A stretch of DNA of 55,406 bases from an uncultured Kiritimatiellota bacterium. Lineage in GTDB: Bacteria; Verrucomicrobiota; Kiritimatiellia; RFP12; UBA1067. Both the position numbers and the translations under genes were made by a program. The number at the start of each line of letters is the position of its first letter. The stretch's first letter is position 1. The stretch covers positions 1 through 55,406 of the forward strand of contig CAKURH010000008.1 in NCBI GenBank assembly GCA_934675625.1, written 5' to 3'. This document shows, in pieces, positions 15,490 through 23,881 of this stretch. A model generated the notes under the pieces. It was not told the origin of the DNA and ran no database searches. It saw only the letters and a list, made by a program, of their open reading frames with translations.

Positions 15490-16638
15490 ATGGACACCGT
15501 TCTCGTCTTCCGAACCGGCGAATACGAAACCTGGCTGGAAAAGCTCGGCGGCATCGCCGACTGCGCCCGCGAACGCGACTGGAGCCTTCAGGTCGTGGAC
15601 GCGCGGCACGGGCGCATCGATCTCGCGCGGCTCGTCCGCTTCTGGCATCCGTGCGGCGCGATTGTCGACGCGAGCGGCGACACGTCCGGGCTTCGCTTCG
15701 AGGCCTTCGGCAACCTGCCGACCGTCCTGATGACGCCGCAGCGGACGCTAGACGGCTTCGCCTCCGTGACGAGCGACTCGAAAGCCCTTGCGCGCATCGC
15801 CGCCGTCGAACTGCTCGCGCGCGACAACCAAGCCTACCTCTTCGTCGACTGGCCCCGCTCAGTCGCGTGGGCGCAGTCGAAGCGCACGGCCTTCGCGGAC
15901 ATCCTCGCGCTGCACGGCCACGATCTCACGGTCTTCCGCCCCACGGCTCGCGAAATGCGGGACCGCCCCGCGCTCATCACGCGCCTCAGCCGCCACTTGG
16001 CGGCCCTGCCCCGTCCGATCGGCGTCTTCGCCGTCACCGACGCGCTCGGCGCGGCGACGCTCGACGCGGCGCAGCGAGCCCACCTGTCCGTCCCCGAAGA
16101 TCTCATGGTCGTCGGCGTTGACGACGACACCGCAATCTGCGAGAACTGCAAGCCACCGCTCTCGTCGGTTCGACCCTCCTTCCGCGAACTGGGCTTCACG
16201 GCCGGCAACCTGCTGCAGCGGCTCCTGACGCAGACGGACGCCCCACCCCAACAGCCGCTCGAAGTTCCGCCGTTCGGTCTCGTGCGCCGGGCGTCATCGG
16301 CCGTCCTCCGTCGGGCAGACCCGATTGCCAACCGCGCGACCGAGCTCATCCGCACGCGCGTAGCCGAAGGGCTCGTCCCCGCCGACGTCCTCGCGCTCTT
16401 TCCGGGATCGCCACGCCTCGCGGAACTGCGGTTCAAGGCCGCAACAGGGCTGTCCGTACGGGCCGCCCTCCTGCAGGCCAAGCTCGACCGCGCCAAGGGC
16501 TATCTGAAAGGCGGCCGCCTGTCCATCGCGGCCATCGCCAACTTCTGCGGATGGGAAAGCGACCTCGCGTTCCGCAAGGCGTTCAAGGCGCACGTCGGCC
16601 TGACGCCAACCGCCTACCGGGCGTCGAGGACGACGTGA
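15490..16638 (+). CDS. XylR-type transcriptional regulator (LacI-like sensor plus AraC HTH)
   Basis: A 382-residue protein. Residues about 1-265 have the periplasmic-binding-protein/LacI sensor pattern (VLVFRTGEYETWLEKL at the N-terminus, GVFAVTDALG and LMVVGVDDDTAICEN near 175-220). The C-terminus is an AraC helix-turn-helix pair (ALLQAKLDRAKGYLKGG, SIAAIANFCGWESDLAFRKA, HVGLTPTAYR). This is the XylR architecture, in which a sugar binds the sensor and the AraC domain activates catabolic genes. It is one of very few plus-strand genes and diverges from the SDR operon, its likely target. Its end faces the ABC permease gene, 3 nt apart, with no visible terminator between them. Confidence 0.88.
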   Translation: MDTVLVFRTGEYETWLEKLGGIADCARERDWSLQVVDARHGRIDLARLVRFWHPCGAIVDASGDTSGLRFEAFGNLPTVLMTPQRTLDGFASVTSDSKALARIAAVELLARDNQAYLFVDWPRSVAWAQSKRTAFADILALHGHDLTVFRPTAREMRDRPALITRLSRHLAALPRPIGVFAVTDALGAATLDAAQRAHLSVPEDLMVVGVDDDTAICENCKPPLSSVRPSFRELGFTAGNLLQRLLTQTDAPPQQPLEVPPFGLVRRASSAVLRRADPIANRATELIRTRVAEGLVPADVLALFPGSPRLAELRFKAATGLSVRAALLQAKLDRAKGYLKGGRLSIAAIANFCGWESDLAFRKAFKAHVGLTPTAYRASRTT

Positions 16639-16641
16639 CGG

Positions 16642-17292
16642 CTACTCGTAGTAGGCGTAATGCCGCTCCAATCGTTCCATCGCCCACGCGACGAGGCCGT
16701 TGAAGACGTAGTAGAAGACGCCGGCGGCGATGAGCGGCGCCATCGTCGTGTTCGCGGCGGCCGCCATCTTGGCGACGGTGAACATCTCCATCACCGAGAG
16801 CGTGAACGCGAGCGACGTGTCCTTCACGAGCGTGATCACCTCGTTCGTGACCGGCGGAATGATGCGCTTGACGACCTGCGGAAAGACCACGTGCGCGAAC
16901 GTGCGGGCGCGTCCGAGGCCGAGCGACGCCGACGCCTCGTACTGCCCCGGATCGATCGACTCGATGCCCGCGCGGTAGATCTCGGCGAAGTAGGCCGCGT
17001 AGTTGAGCGCGAACGCGACGATGGCCCCGACGAACGGCGAATAGCCGGAGAGCGACACGCGGAAGAGGTAGTACGGCCCGAAGTAGACGAACAGCAGCTG
17101 CAGCATGAGCGGCGTGCCGCGCAGCACCGAGATGTAGATGCGGCACGCCTGGCGGACGACGAAGTTCTTCGACATCCGCCCGAACGCGACGAGCAGGCCG
17201 AGCGGCAGCGCGAAGACGAGCGTCAGGAGAAAGAGCTCGACGGAGACGCCCAGCCCCTTCAGCAGGTCAACGAGCAGTGACGCAAGGCCCAT
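16642..17292 (-). CDS. Polar amino-acid ABC transporter permease
   Basis: A 216-residue membrane protein of the His/Glu/Gln/Arg/opine permease family. It shows the conserved VFALPLGLLVAFGRM and LRGTPLMLQLLFVYFG segments (family RGTPLLVQL), FALNYAAYFAEIYRAGIESI, and the EAA loop EASASLGLGRARTFAHVVFP. It is the third gene of the PilT-ATPase-binding-protein-permease series. A single permease would homodimerise, as in GlnP-type systems. Confidence 0.92.
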   Translation of the reverse strand: MGLASLLVDLLKGLGVSVELFLLTLVFALPLGLLVAFGRMSKNFVVRQACRIYISVLRGTPLMLQLLFVYFGPYYLFRVSLSGYSPFVGAIVAFALNYAAYFAEIYRAGIESIDPGQYEASASLGLGRARTFAHVVFPQVVKRIIPPVTNEVITLVKDTSLAFTLSVMEMFTVAKMAAAANTTMAPLIAAGVFYYVFNGLVAWAMERLERHYAYYE

Positions 17293-17301
17293 CGCAAGAG
17301 G

Positions 17302-18087
17302 TCAGCGGAGAATGATGACGTCCTTGCCGTCGAACCACTTCGCGGAGATCTTCGCGGCCGTGCCGTCGGCGACCATCGCGCGGAAGGTCTCGACGACCTG
17401 GTCGCGCAGGGCGACGTTGCCCTTCTTGAAGCCGATGCCGAAGGTCTCCTTCATGACGATCTCGTCGAGCTGCACGAACTTGCCGGGCATGTCGGTCATC
17501 TTCTTCTTCGCGACACCGACATCGAGCGCGACCGCATCGACCGCGCCGGATTCCAGCGCCATGACGGCGGAGTTGTAGTCGGCCGTGACGCGCAGCTCCT
17601 TGAAGGTCTTGCCGAGCGCGGCGACGGCGGGCTTCTCCTCGTCCTTGCCCGACAGCGCCTTCTGGACGGGCGTGTCGGTCTGCACGGCGACCGTCTTGCC
17701 CGCAAGGTCCTTGAGCGCCTTGACCGGCGAGCCGGCCTTCACGAGCACGACCTGCGAGTTGTCGACGTAGGCCGGGCTCCACTCGTAGTCGTTTTCGCGG
17801 CTCTGCATGGTGAAGCCGTTCCAGATGCAGTCGATCTTCGCCGAGTTGAGCTGCATGTCCTTCGCGTCCCAGTTGATCGGACACGCGACGAACGTCCAGC
17901 CGCGACGGGCGCACACCTCGCGGGCGAGGTCGAGGTCAAAGCCCTTGTATTCGGAACCCTCCTTGAAGCCATAGGGCGGGAACTCGGCATCGAAGCCGAC
18001 GATGAACTTGCCGTCCGTGAGGGTGGAGCGCTGGGAGCAGCCGGCGAGCGCGAGGGCCGCAACGGCGAGGGACATGAGTTTCTTCAT
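17302..18087 (-). CDS. Amino-acid ABC transporter substrate-binding lipoprotein
   Basis: A 261-residue family-3 solute-binding protein. The lipoprotein signal MKKLMSLAVAALALAGC ends in a lipobox (LAGC). The mature N-terminus has the conserved GFDAEFPPYGFK and KGFDLDLAREV motifs, and CIWNGFTMQSRE is the ligand-hinge region. It delivers a polar amino acid to the permease encoded 10 nt downstream. The exact ligand cannot be deduced. Confidence 0.92.
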   Translation of the reverse strand: MKKLMSLAVAALALAGCSQRSTLTDGKFIVGFDAEFPPYGFKEGSEYKGFDLDLAREVCARRGWTFVACPINWDAKDMQLNSAKIDCIWNGFTMQSRENDYEWSPAYVDNSQVVLVKAGSPVKALKDLAGKTVAVQTDTPVQKALSGKDEEKPAVAALGKTFKELRVTADYNSAVMALESGAVDAVALDVGVAKKKMTDMPGKFVQLDEIVMKETFGIGFKKGNVALRDQVVETFRAMVADGTAAKISAKWFDGKDVIILR

Positions 18088-18099
18088 TTCTGTGTTTCC

Positions 18100-18858
18100 T
18101 TAGTTTGTGGAATTGAGTTCGCCTTGGATCTTGCCGAGGAATTCGCCGAGACGCCCTTCGTGCTTCCGCCCGAAAATCTCGTCCGGCGCGCCCTCGGCGG
18201 AAATCGTGCCGCCTTCGAGGAAGAGGACGCGGCTCGCCACGTCGCGGGCGAAGCGCATCTCGTGCGTGACGACGACCATCGTCATGCCGTTCTTCGCAAG
18301 GTCCTTCATGACGTCGAGCACTTCGCCGACCATCTCAGGGTCAAGCGCGGACGTCGGCTCGTCGAAGAGCATCACCTTCGGCTCCATCGCGAGCGAGCGG
18401 ACGATCGCGACGCGCTGCTTCTGGCCGCCCGAAAGCTGCTGCGGATAGGCCGCCGCCTTGTCGGCGAGCCCCACGCGGTCGAGGAGGGCGAGCGCCTCGC
18501 GCGCCGCGACGTCCTTCGCCTTGCCGCGCACGAGGCGCGGCGCGAGCGTGATGTTGTCGAGGATCGAGAGGTGCGGGAAGAGGTTGAAGTGCTGGAAGAC
18601 CATCCCCATCTCGCTGCGGAGGCGGTTCTTCGTCGCCTCGTCCGCCCGGACGATGTCCGTGCCGTCGAAGACGATCGAGCCCTCGGTCGGCTGTTCGAGA
18701 AGGTTCATGCAGCGGAGGAACGTCGACTTGCCGCCGCCGGACGGGCCGATCATGACGACGACCTCGCCCGCGCGGATGTCCGTTGAAAGCCCCTTGAGGA
18801 CTTCGAGGTTTCCGAAGGACTTGCGCAGGTTCCGAATTTGGAGAAGTGTTTCTGACAT
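18100..18858 (-). CDS. Polar amino-acid ABC transporter ATP-binding protein
   Basis: A 252-residue GlnQ/ArtP-like ATPase. Walker A GPSGGGKST near residue 40, the signature LSGGQKQRVAIVRSLAMEP, Walker B VMLFDEPTSALDPEM and the switch His in VVVTHEM are all intact. It starts 3 nt after the pilT stop, so pilT may be co-transcribed with this importer. It powers uptake together with the binding protein and permease downstream. Confidence 0.95.
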   Translation of the reverse strand: MSETLLQIRNLRKSFGNLEVLKGLSTDIRAGEVVVMIGPSGGGKSTFLRCMNLLEQPTEGSIVFDGTDIVRADEATKNRLRSEMGMVFQHFNLFPHLSILDNITLAPRLVRGKAKDVAAREALALLDRVGLADKAAAYPQQLSGGQKQRVAIVRSLAMEPKVMLFDEPTSALDPEMVGEVLDVMKDLAKNGMTMVVVTHEMRFARDVASRVLFLEGGTISAEGAPDEIFGRKHEGRLGEFLGKIQGELNSTN

Positions 18859-18861
18859 GGC

Positions 18862-19962
18862 TTACGACCCGTAGCCCTCTTCGCGGAGCTTCTCGACGAT
18901 CGAGTCGGGGTCCTGCGACTTCGTGATCAGCTCCTCGTAGGCGATGAGGCCCTGCTTGTAGAGCTGCGTCAAGTGCGAGTCGAGCGTCTGCATGCCGAAC
19001 TTCGCGCCCGTCTGCAGGTCCGACTTGATCATGTTCGTCTTGTTGTCGCGGATGCGGCTGCGGATCGCGTCCGTCGTCGTCATGACCTCGAACGCGGCGA
19101 CGCGCCCGTGGACCTGCCCGTCCGGCCCGAGCTTCGGCAGGAGAATCTGCGAGATGACGGCCTGCATGCCCGCCGCGAGCTGCGTGCGGATCTGCGACTG
19201 CTGGTTCATCGGGAAGGCGTCGACGATGCGGTCGATCGTCTCCGCCGCGCCCGTCGTGTGCAGCGTGCCGAAGACGAGGTGGCCCGTCTCGGCCGCCGTG
19301 ATCGCCGCCGCGATCGTCTCCAGGTCACGCATTTCGCCGACGAGGATGACGTCGGGGTCCTGGCGGAGCGCGCGGCGAATCGCCTCGGCGAAGCTCGGCA
19401 CGTCGTCGCCGACCTCGCGCTGGGTGACGAGTGAGTTCTGCGAGGTGTGGTAGAACTCGATTGGGTCCTCGATCGTGATGATGTGGACGTTGCGCTCCTG
19501 ATTGATGACGTTCAGCATCGAGGCGAGCGTCGTCGACTTGCCGGAGCCCGTCGGGCCGGTGACGAGGATGAGCCCGCGCGGCTTGAAGAGAAGCTCCTTC
19601 ACGACCGGCGGCAGCCCCAGCTGCTCCATCGTCAGCAGCGTGTTCGGGATCTGGCGCAGCACCGCGCCGTAGCGCTTGCGCTCCTTGAAGATCGAGACGC
19701 GGAAGCGCGTGCCGTCCGGATGCGCGAGCGCGAAGTCGGCGCCGCCGTTCTTCTCGACCTCGTCCATCTTGTCCGGGTCGTTCGACCGCGCGACCATCTC
19801 CTTGCAGAGCCCGTACGAGTCCTCCTCGCTCAGCTCCTCGTCCGCAATCGGCAGCAGCTCGCCGTGGACGCGCAGCTTGGGCGGCATGTGCGCGCGGATG
19901 TGGAGGTCGGAAGCCCCCTCGTCGATTGTGGCCTGAAGCAAATCTTCAATGTGGATGTCCAT
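18862..19962 (-). CDS. pilT: PilT-type twitching motility ATPase
   Basis: A 366-residue secretion/retraction ATPase. It has ASDLHIRAHMPPKLRVHG at the N-terminus, Walker A GPTGSGKST, the Asp-box IITIEDPIEF, Walker B RQDPDVILVGEMRD and the His-box GHLVFGTLHT, as in PilT/PilU that disassemble type IV pili. ATG 19962 is chosen because GAGAGGGAAC immediately precedes it and because it matches the family N-terminus; the open frame extends upstream through rhaT as an artefact. The promoter TGGTATAAT (hexamer 19988-19993) lies 26 nt upstream of the ATG. No other pilus genes are nearby. Confidence 0.93.
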   Translation of the reverse strand: MDIHIEDLLQATIDEGASDLHIRAHMPPKLRVHGELLPIADEELSEEDSYGLCKEMVARSNDPDKMDEVEKNGGADFALAHPDGTRFRVSIFKERKRYGAVLRQIPNTLLTMEQLGLPPVVKELLFKPRGLILVTGPTGSGKSTTLASMLNVINQERNVHIITIEDPIEFYHTSQNSLVTQREVGDDVPSFAEAIRRALRQDPDVILVGEMRDLETIAAAITAAETGHLVFGTLHTTGAAETIDRIVDAFPMNQQSQIRTQLAAGMQAVISQILLPKLGPDGQVHGRVAAFEVMTTTDAIRSRIRDNKTNMIKSDLQTGAKFGMQTLDSHLTQLYKQGLIAYEELITKSQDPDSIVEKLREEGYGS

Positions 19963-20018
19963 GTTCCCTCTCTTCGTGTGATGTGTAATTATACCAAAAA
20001 AGCGGATGCGCCGCGCCG

Positions 20019-21047
20019 TCAGACCGTCTTCGCGACGACGGCGAGGGCAATCGAGACGGCGAGGACGAACAGTCCCGCCCCCAACGCGGCCTTCGTCTTC
20101 GCGCACGTGCCCTTCCATTCGCCGAGCAGGACGCCCAGCAGCGAGCTGAAGAGCACACAGCTGCCCATCACCACGGCGAACGAGATGTAGCGCATCTCGC
20201 CCATCGCCGGCTCGCCAATCTTCTGGCACGCGAACTGGCAGGCCCAAATGGCACCCGCGAGCGCCGCGAGGGCGAACGGCACGCCACGCCGCAGGCCGAC
20301 GGCGTAGTCGCCGAACGAGCGGTTCTTCGCGTTTTGCCACAGGCACCACGCCGCATTGACGGCGAATCCGCCCCAGAGGACGACCACCAGGACGGGCATG
20401 CCCGTCCATTTCGCGTCCACCCCGGCGGCTGCGGCGGCCCGCTCCAGCGAAAGCCCGCCCTGAAGGCCGAAATTCATGCCGGCGGACGCAAGGCCCGAAA
20501 ACAGGGCGACGACCATGCCCTTCCTGAAGTCGAACTCGGCGACGGCCTTCTTCTTCGCCGCCTCGTCCAGTTCGCCTTCCTTGAGCTGACCGGCCCAGCC
20601 GACGAGGACAATGCCTGCCAGCGAGACGAGCACGGAAACGAACGTCACGATCGCCGCCGTGTCCCTGAAGAGGTCTCCCGCATGCCCCGTCACGAGCGGC
20701 GGAATCAGCGTCCCGGTCGCCGAGCAGAGCCCGCAGCCGATCGCCAGCCCCAGCCCGATGCCGAGGTAGCGGATCATGAGCCCCCACGTGAGGCCGCCGA
20801 CGCCCCAGAGCGCGCCGAAGCCGACGCAACGCGCAAGCGTCGTCGGCTCGGCGCCGCCGATGAGCCCCCAAAGGCCCGGGCACGTCGCCGCCGCCAGGGC
20901 CAGGGGAACGACCACAAGCCCGACGACGGCATAGACGAACCAGTAGGATTCGTACCTCATGCCCTTCACGCCGCGAAACGGCAGCGCGAAGGTCGCGCCG
21001 GCGATGCCGCCAAGCGCACAGATGAGCGTGCCCGCTGTTGCATTCAT
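20019..21047 (-). CDS. rhaT: RhaT-like L-rhamnose transporter
   Basis: A 342-residue protein with about ten transmembrane segments. It shares with E. coli RhaT the blocks FGALWGVGGLTWGLMIRYLG, the AGQLKEGE loop and FRKGMVVALFSGLASAGMNF. It would import L-rhamnose with a cation. It begins 3 nt after the rhaA stop and is clearly in one operon with it. No rhamnulokinase or aldolase gene lies in the window, so the rest of the pathway must be elsewhere. Confidence 0.9.
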   Translation of the reverse strand: MNATAGTLICALGGIAGATFALPFRGVKGMRYESYWFVYAVVGLVVVPLALAAATCPGLWGLIGGAEPTTLARCVGFGALWGVGGLTWGLMIRYLGIGLGLAIGCGLCSATGTLIPPLVTGHAGDLFRDTAAIVTFVSVLVSLAGIVLVGWAGQLKEGELDEAAKKKAVAEFDFRKGMVVALFSGLASAGMNFGLQGGLSLERAAAAAGVDAKWTGMPVLVVVLWGGFAVNAAWCLWQNAKNRSFGDYAVGLRRGVPFALAALAGAIWACQFACQKIGEPAMGEMRYISFAVVMGSCVLFSSLLGVLLGEWKGTCAKTKAALGAGLFVLAVSIALAVVAKTV

Positions 21048-21050
21048 GGT

Positions 21051-22289
21051 TTAGCCCCGCTTGAAGAGGACGTCCCGCTCGTACTGCCCGACGGACGCGA
21101 GCCACGCCTCGTCGGCGACGACGCCCGCGCGCGCGCAGAACTCCGCCCAGATCTCCTCCGACGGGTAGTTCTTGTACTCCTCCTGCAAGACGAGCTGCTC
21201 GGTGAAGCGGCCCGCGTTCTGGAGCTTCGTCAGGTCCTTCCACGGCGTGAGCATCGCCTTCAGGAGCTCCTTCTGCATGTTCCGCATGCCGAGCACCCAC
21301 GCCGCAACGCGGTTGATCGACGCGTCAAAGTAGTCGAGCGCGATGATGAAGTTCTTCGGATCCATCTTCACGATCTCCTGCGCGGCGGCGCGGAGGTCGT
21401 CGTTCTGGCGGATGACGTGGTCGGAGTCCCAGCGGACGGGGCGCGAAATGTGGAACGCGACCTTGCCGAACGTCATGAGGAACGAGCTGATCTTGTCCGC
21501 CACCGACTCGGTGAGGTGGAAGTGTCCCATGTCGAGGAGCGCGAGGATCTTCGCCTTCATCGCGTAGCCCATCACGAACTCGTGCGAGTTCACCGTGTAG
21601 CTCTCGACGCCGATGCCGAAGAGCTTCGACTCCAGGAACGGGATGACGGCCTTCTTGTCGTACTTGTACGCGAAGATCTTGTCGAGCGAGTCGGCCATGC
21701 GCTGGCGCGGCCCGAGGCGGTCCGAGGGCTCGTCCTTGTAGCCGTCGGGGCACCAGAAGTTGATGCCGCAGGGCGACTTCAGCTCCTTCGCGAAGTATTC
21801 GCCGATCTTCAGGCACTGGATGCCGTGCTGAATCCAGAACTTGCGGATCTTCGGGTCGGGGTTCGAGAGCGTCAGGCCGTCCGCCGCCTTCGGATGCGAG
21901 AAGAACGTCGGGTTGAAGTCGAGCTTGACGCCGGTCTTCTTCGCCCACTTCACCCACGGCTCGAAGTTCTTCTCCGTGAGCTGGTCGCGGTCGGTCACCG
22001 TCCCCTTGTGGATGCCGTAGCAGGCGTGGAGGTTGACGCGGTGCTTGCCGGGGATGAGCGACAGCGCGAACTCGAGGTCTTTCATGAGCTCGTCCGGCGT
22101 GCGCGCCTTGCCGGGGTAGTTGCCCGTCGTCTGGATGCCGCCCGAGGCGCCGCCCGTCGTCTCGAAGCCGCCGACGTCATCGCCCTGCCAGCAGTGGAGG
22201 GAGATGGAGATTTTCGCGAGATCCTTCAGCACCTTCTCCGTGTCGATGCCGATCTTCGCATACCGTTTCTTCGCTTCCGCGTAGCTCAT
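21051..22289 (-). CDS. rhaA: L-rhamnose isomerase
   Basis: A 412-residue protein matching E. coli RhaA throughout: SLHCWQGDDVGGFE, GGIQTTGNYPGKA, LDFNPTFFSHPKAADG, ESKLFGIGVESYTVNSHEF, DMGHFHLTE, HISRPVRWDSDHV, and LDYFDASINRVAAWVLGMRN. The metal ligands (Glu, Asp, His, Asp) lie in these blocks. It converts L-rhamnose to L-rhamnulose in the cytoplasm. ATG 22289 is preferred because of AAAGGAAC upstream and because it matches the family N-terminus; an upstream start at 22328 would lie inside the inverted repeat. The promoter has an operator-like palindrome at 22324-22340. Confidence 0.95.
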   Translation of the reverse strand: MSYAEAKKRYAKIGIDTEKVLKDLAKISISLHCWQGDDVGGFETTGGASGGIQTTGNYPGKARTPDELMKDLEFALSLIPGKHRVNLHACYGIHKGTVTDRDQLTEKNFEPWVKWAKKTGVKLDFNPTFFSHPKAADGLTLSNPDPKIRKFWIQHGIQCLKIGEYFAKELKSPCGINFWCPDGYKDEPSDRLGPRQRMADSLDKIFAYKYDKKAVIPFLESKLFGIGVESYTVNSHEFVMGYAMKAKILALLDMGHFHLTESVADKISSFLMTFGKVAFHISRPVRWDSDHVIRQNDDLRAAAQEIVKMDPKNFIIALDYFDASINRVAAWVLGMRNMQKELLKAMLTPWKDLTKLQNAGRFTEQLVLQEEYKNYPSEEIWAEFCARAGVVADEAWLASVGQYERDVLFKRG

Positions 22290-22323
22290 GTCCGTCTGTT
22301 CCTTTTTCGGTTTAGTGGTGATT

Positions 22324-22375
22324 CGCACGGTTGCCGTGCGGTTGTATTATACCATCCCGCACCGCCGTCTGCCAA
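22324..22375 (-). promoter_or_regulatory. rhaA promoter with operator-like inverted repeat
   Basis: On the minus strand TTGGCA (22370-22375), 18 bp, then TGG-TATAAT (hexamer 22346-22351). Immediately downstream, over the expected +1, is a perfect 7-bp inverted repeat, CGCACGG-TTG-CCGTGCG (22324-22340). Its position suits a repressor operator; as RNA it would form a hairpin in the leader. Confidence 0.72.
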
Positions 22376-22397
22376 GGGGGGCGGCGCCCGCCGTCGC

Positions 22398-23834
22398 TCA
22401 CGGCGTCTCGCGCACGACCGCTTCGCGAAAGCGCGGCACGCGCCCCGTCCGCGCGAAAAGCGCCGCTTCGGCGCGCTGTCCGTCGTAGAAGGCCGAGATG
22501 CAGTCGCCGCGCGCCTGGGAATCGGACGCGATCGCCTCCGAGAGGTCGACGCGGCTCGCGCTGCCAATGGCGAACTGCTCGCGCACCGTGTCAAGGTTCT
22601 CCGCCGCACTGCGAACTGCGGCACGTGCGCTGGAGACGGCCTCGCGCGCGTTGTCGCGGTTCGCGACCGCCGTCTCCAACGAGACCGACAGGTCCTGCTC
22701 GGCCGCGTCCACGTCCGCCGCCGCGCTTTCGAGCGCGACGACCGCCCGGTCGACAGCCGTCGTCTTGCGGAAGCCCTGAAAGAGCGTCTGCGACGCCGTG
22801 ACGCCCCAGCGGAAGACCCAGAGCGGATCCGTCCAGCTGAGCGACGCCGTCGCCGAGACGGACGGGAACAGGTCGGCGACCGCCGCGTCAACCGTGTGCG
22901 AGGCCGCGCGCAGCTTCGCGCGGGCGACGCGCAACGCGGGCGCGTTCGTGCGCGCGAACGCGAAGGCCGCGCCGACGTCCTCGTCCGTCGCCGCAAACCC
23001 GCGACGCACCGACGCGATTCCGACCGGATCCGTGCCGAACGCCGCCTGCCACGTGCCGCGCGACACGTCGATGCCGAGGTCCTTCAGCAGCGTCGCTCCC
23101 GTCGTGTCGACACGGTTCGACGCCGCGACGACCGCCTGTTCGGCCTGCGCTAGGTCCAGCCGCGCCCGCAGAACGTCCAGCCGGTTGGCCTCGCCCGCCT
23201 GACGACGCTCCTCCGCCTGCGACAGGTGCGCCGCATACTGCTGCGCGTTCGTCTGCGCGACCTCCAGGAGCGCGCGCCGCTCGAAGAAGTCGAAGTAGGC
23301 CTCCGCCACCTCCTGAAAGACCGCGAACCCCGCCTCCGCCAGAGCCTGTTCGGCCGCAACGACCTGTTCGGCCTGCGCACGGGCCTTCGCCGCATACCGC
23401 CCGAAGTCGTAGACGAGAAGCTCCAGCGACAGCGCGGCGGACGGCCCGCCCTTCGTCCGCCAAAGGCTGCCGTCATCAAGCCGAACGGCTTCGCTCGCTT
23501 CGCTGTGCCCGCCGGAGACGGACAGCGACGGCGCCGTCCACGGCGTGTCGCTTAAAATCGGCGCGTCGGCCGCAAGGGCCTTGAGCGCGAGCCGCGCGTC
23601 CCGCACGGCCAAGGCCTTCGAGACGACGGACGGACGGTTCGTCAGCGCAAAGTCGACCAGTCTCGCCAGCGGCCACGCGCGGAAGTCGACCTGCGGCGCA
23701 GCCTCGCCGCCGGATGCGTCCTCGCCCTTCGGGCGAACCGCCTCCTGCGCTTCGCGCGCGTCAAAGATCGTCGTGCAGCCAACGGCAACCGTCAGCGCAA
23801 GCCCTGCCAAGACATTCCCCTTCCACATCTTCAT
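22398..23834 (-). CDS. TolC-like outer-membrane efflux lipoprotein
   Basis: A 478-residue protein with a lipoprotein-like signal (LAGLALTVAVGC). It has the two repeated coiled-coil halves of the outer membrane efflux protein family, with long Ala/Glu/Gln-rich helices (EAYFDFFERRALLEVAQTNA; DAAEQDLSVSLETAVANRDN) and beta strands SVSATASLSW and WGVTASQTLFQGF. It would form the trimeric outer-membrane duct of an efflux or type I secretion system. No inner-membrane pump or adaptor gene is adjacent. ATG 23834 lies only 9 nt from a perfect -10 and lacks a Shine-Dalgarno sequence; ATG 23828 is an alternative. The frame extends upstream only as overlap with the esterase gene. Confidence 0.88.
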   Translation of the reverse strand: MKMWKGNVLAGLALTVAVGCTTIFDAREAQEAVRPKGEDASGGEAAPQVDFRAWPLARLVDFALTNRPSVVSKALAVRDARLALKALAADAPILSDTPWTAPSLSVSGGHSEASEAVRLDDGSLWRTKGGPSAALSLELLVYDFGRYAAKARAQAEQVVAAEQALAEAGFAVFQEVAEAYFDFFERRALLEVAQTNAQQYAAHLSQAEERRQAGEANRLDVLRARLDLAQAEQAVVAASNRVDTTGATLLKDLGIDVSRGTWQAAFGTDPVGIASVRRGFAATDEDVGAAFAFARTNAPALRVARAKLRAASHTVDAAVADLFPSVSATASLSWTDPLWVFRWGVTASQTLFQGFRKTTAVDRAVVALESAAADVDAAEQDLSVSLETAVANRDNAREAVSSARAAVRSAAENLDTVREQFAIGSASRVDLSEAIASDSQARGDCISAFYDGQRAEAALFARTGRVPRFREAVVRETP

Positions 23835-23843
23835 AAGTTTTGT

Positions 23844-23873
23844 ATTATACCTACCGCCTGGTAGGTATGTCAA
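23844..23873 (-). promoter_or_regulatory. Consensus sigma70 promoter with 9-bp inverted repeat filling the spacer
   Basis: On the minus strand TTGACA (23868-23873), an 18-bp spacer, and TATAAT (23844-23849) are all perfect consensus. A perfect inverted repeat ATACCTACC-N4-GGTAGGTAT (23847-23868) fills the spacer and the -10 edge. The size and symmetry resemble TetR-family operators, so the downstream TolC-like gene is probably kept off by a repressor until an inducer appears. No tetR gene is visible in the window. Confidence 0.82.
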
Positions 23874-23881
23874 GCGCGGCC

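Noticed and set aside
19963..21300. A long extension upstream of pilT
   Set aside because: It overlaps rhaT in another frame, is Arg-rich, and lacks any PilT similarity; ATG 19962 has a Shine-Dalgarno sequence and matches the family N-terminus.
20334..23153. A 939-codon open frame on the plus strand
   Set aside because: It runs antisense to rhaT, rhaA and the TolC-like gene and has the Arg/Asp/Val-rich composition of a GC-rich shadow frame, with no domain motifs.
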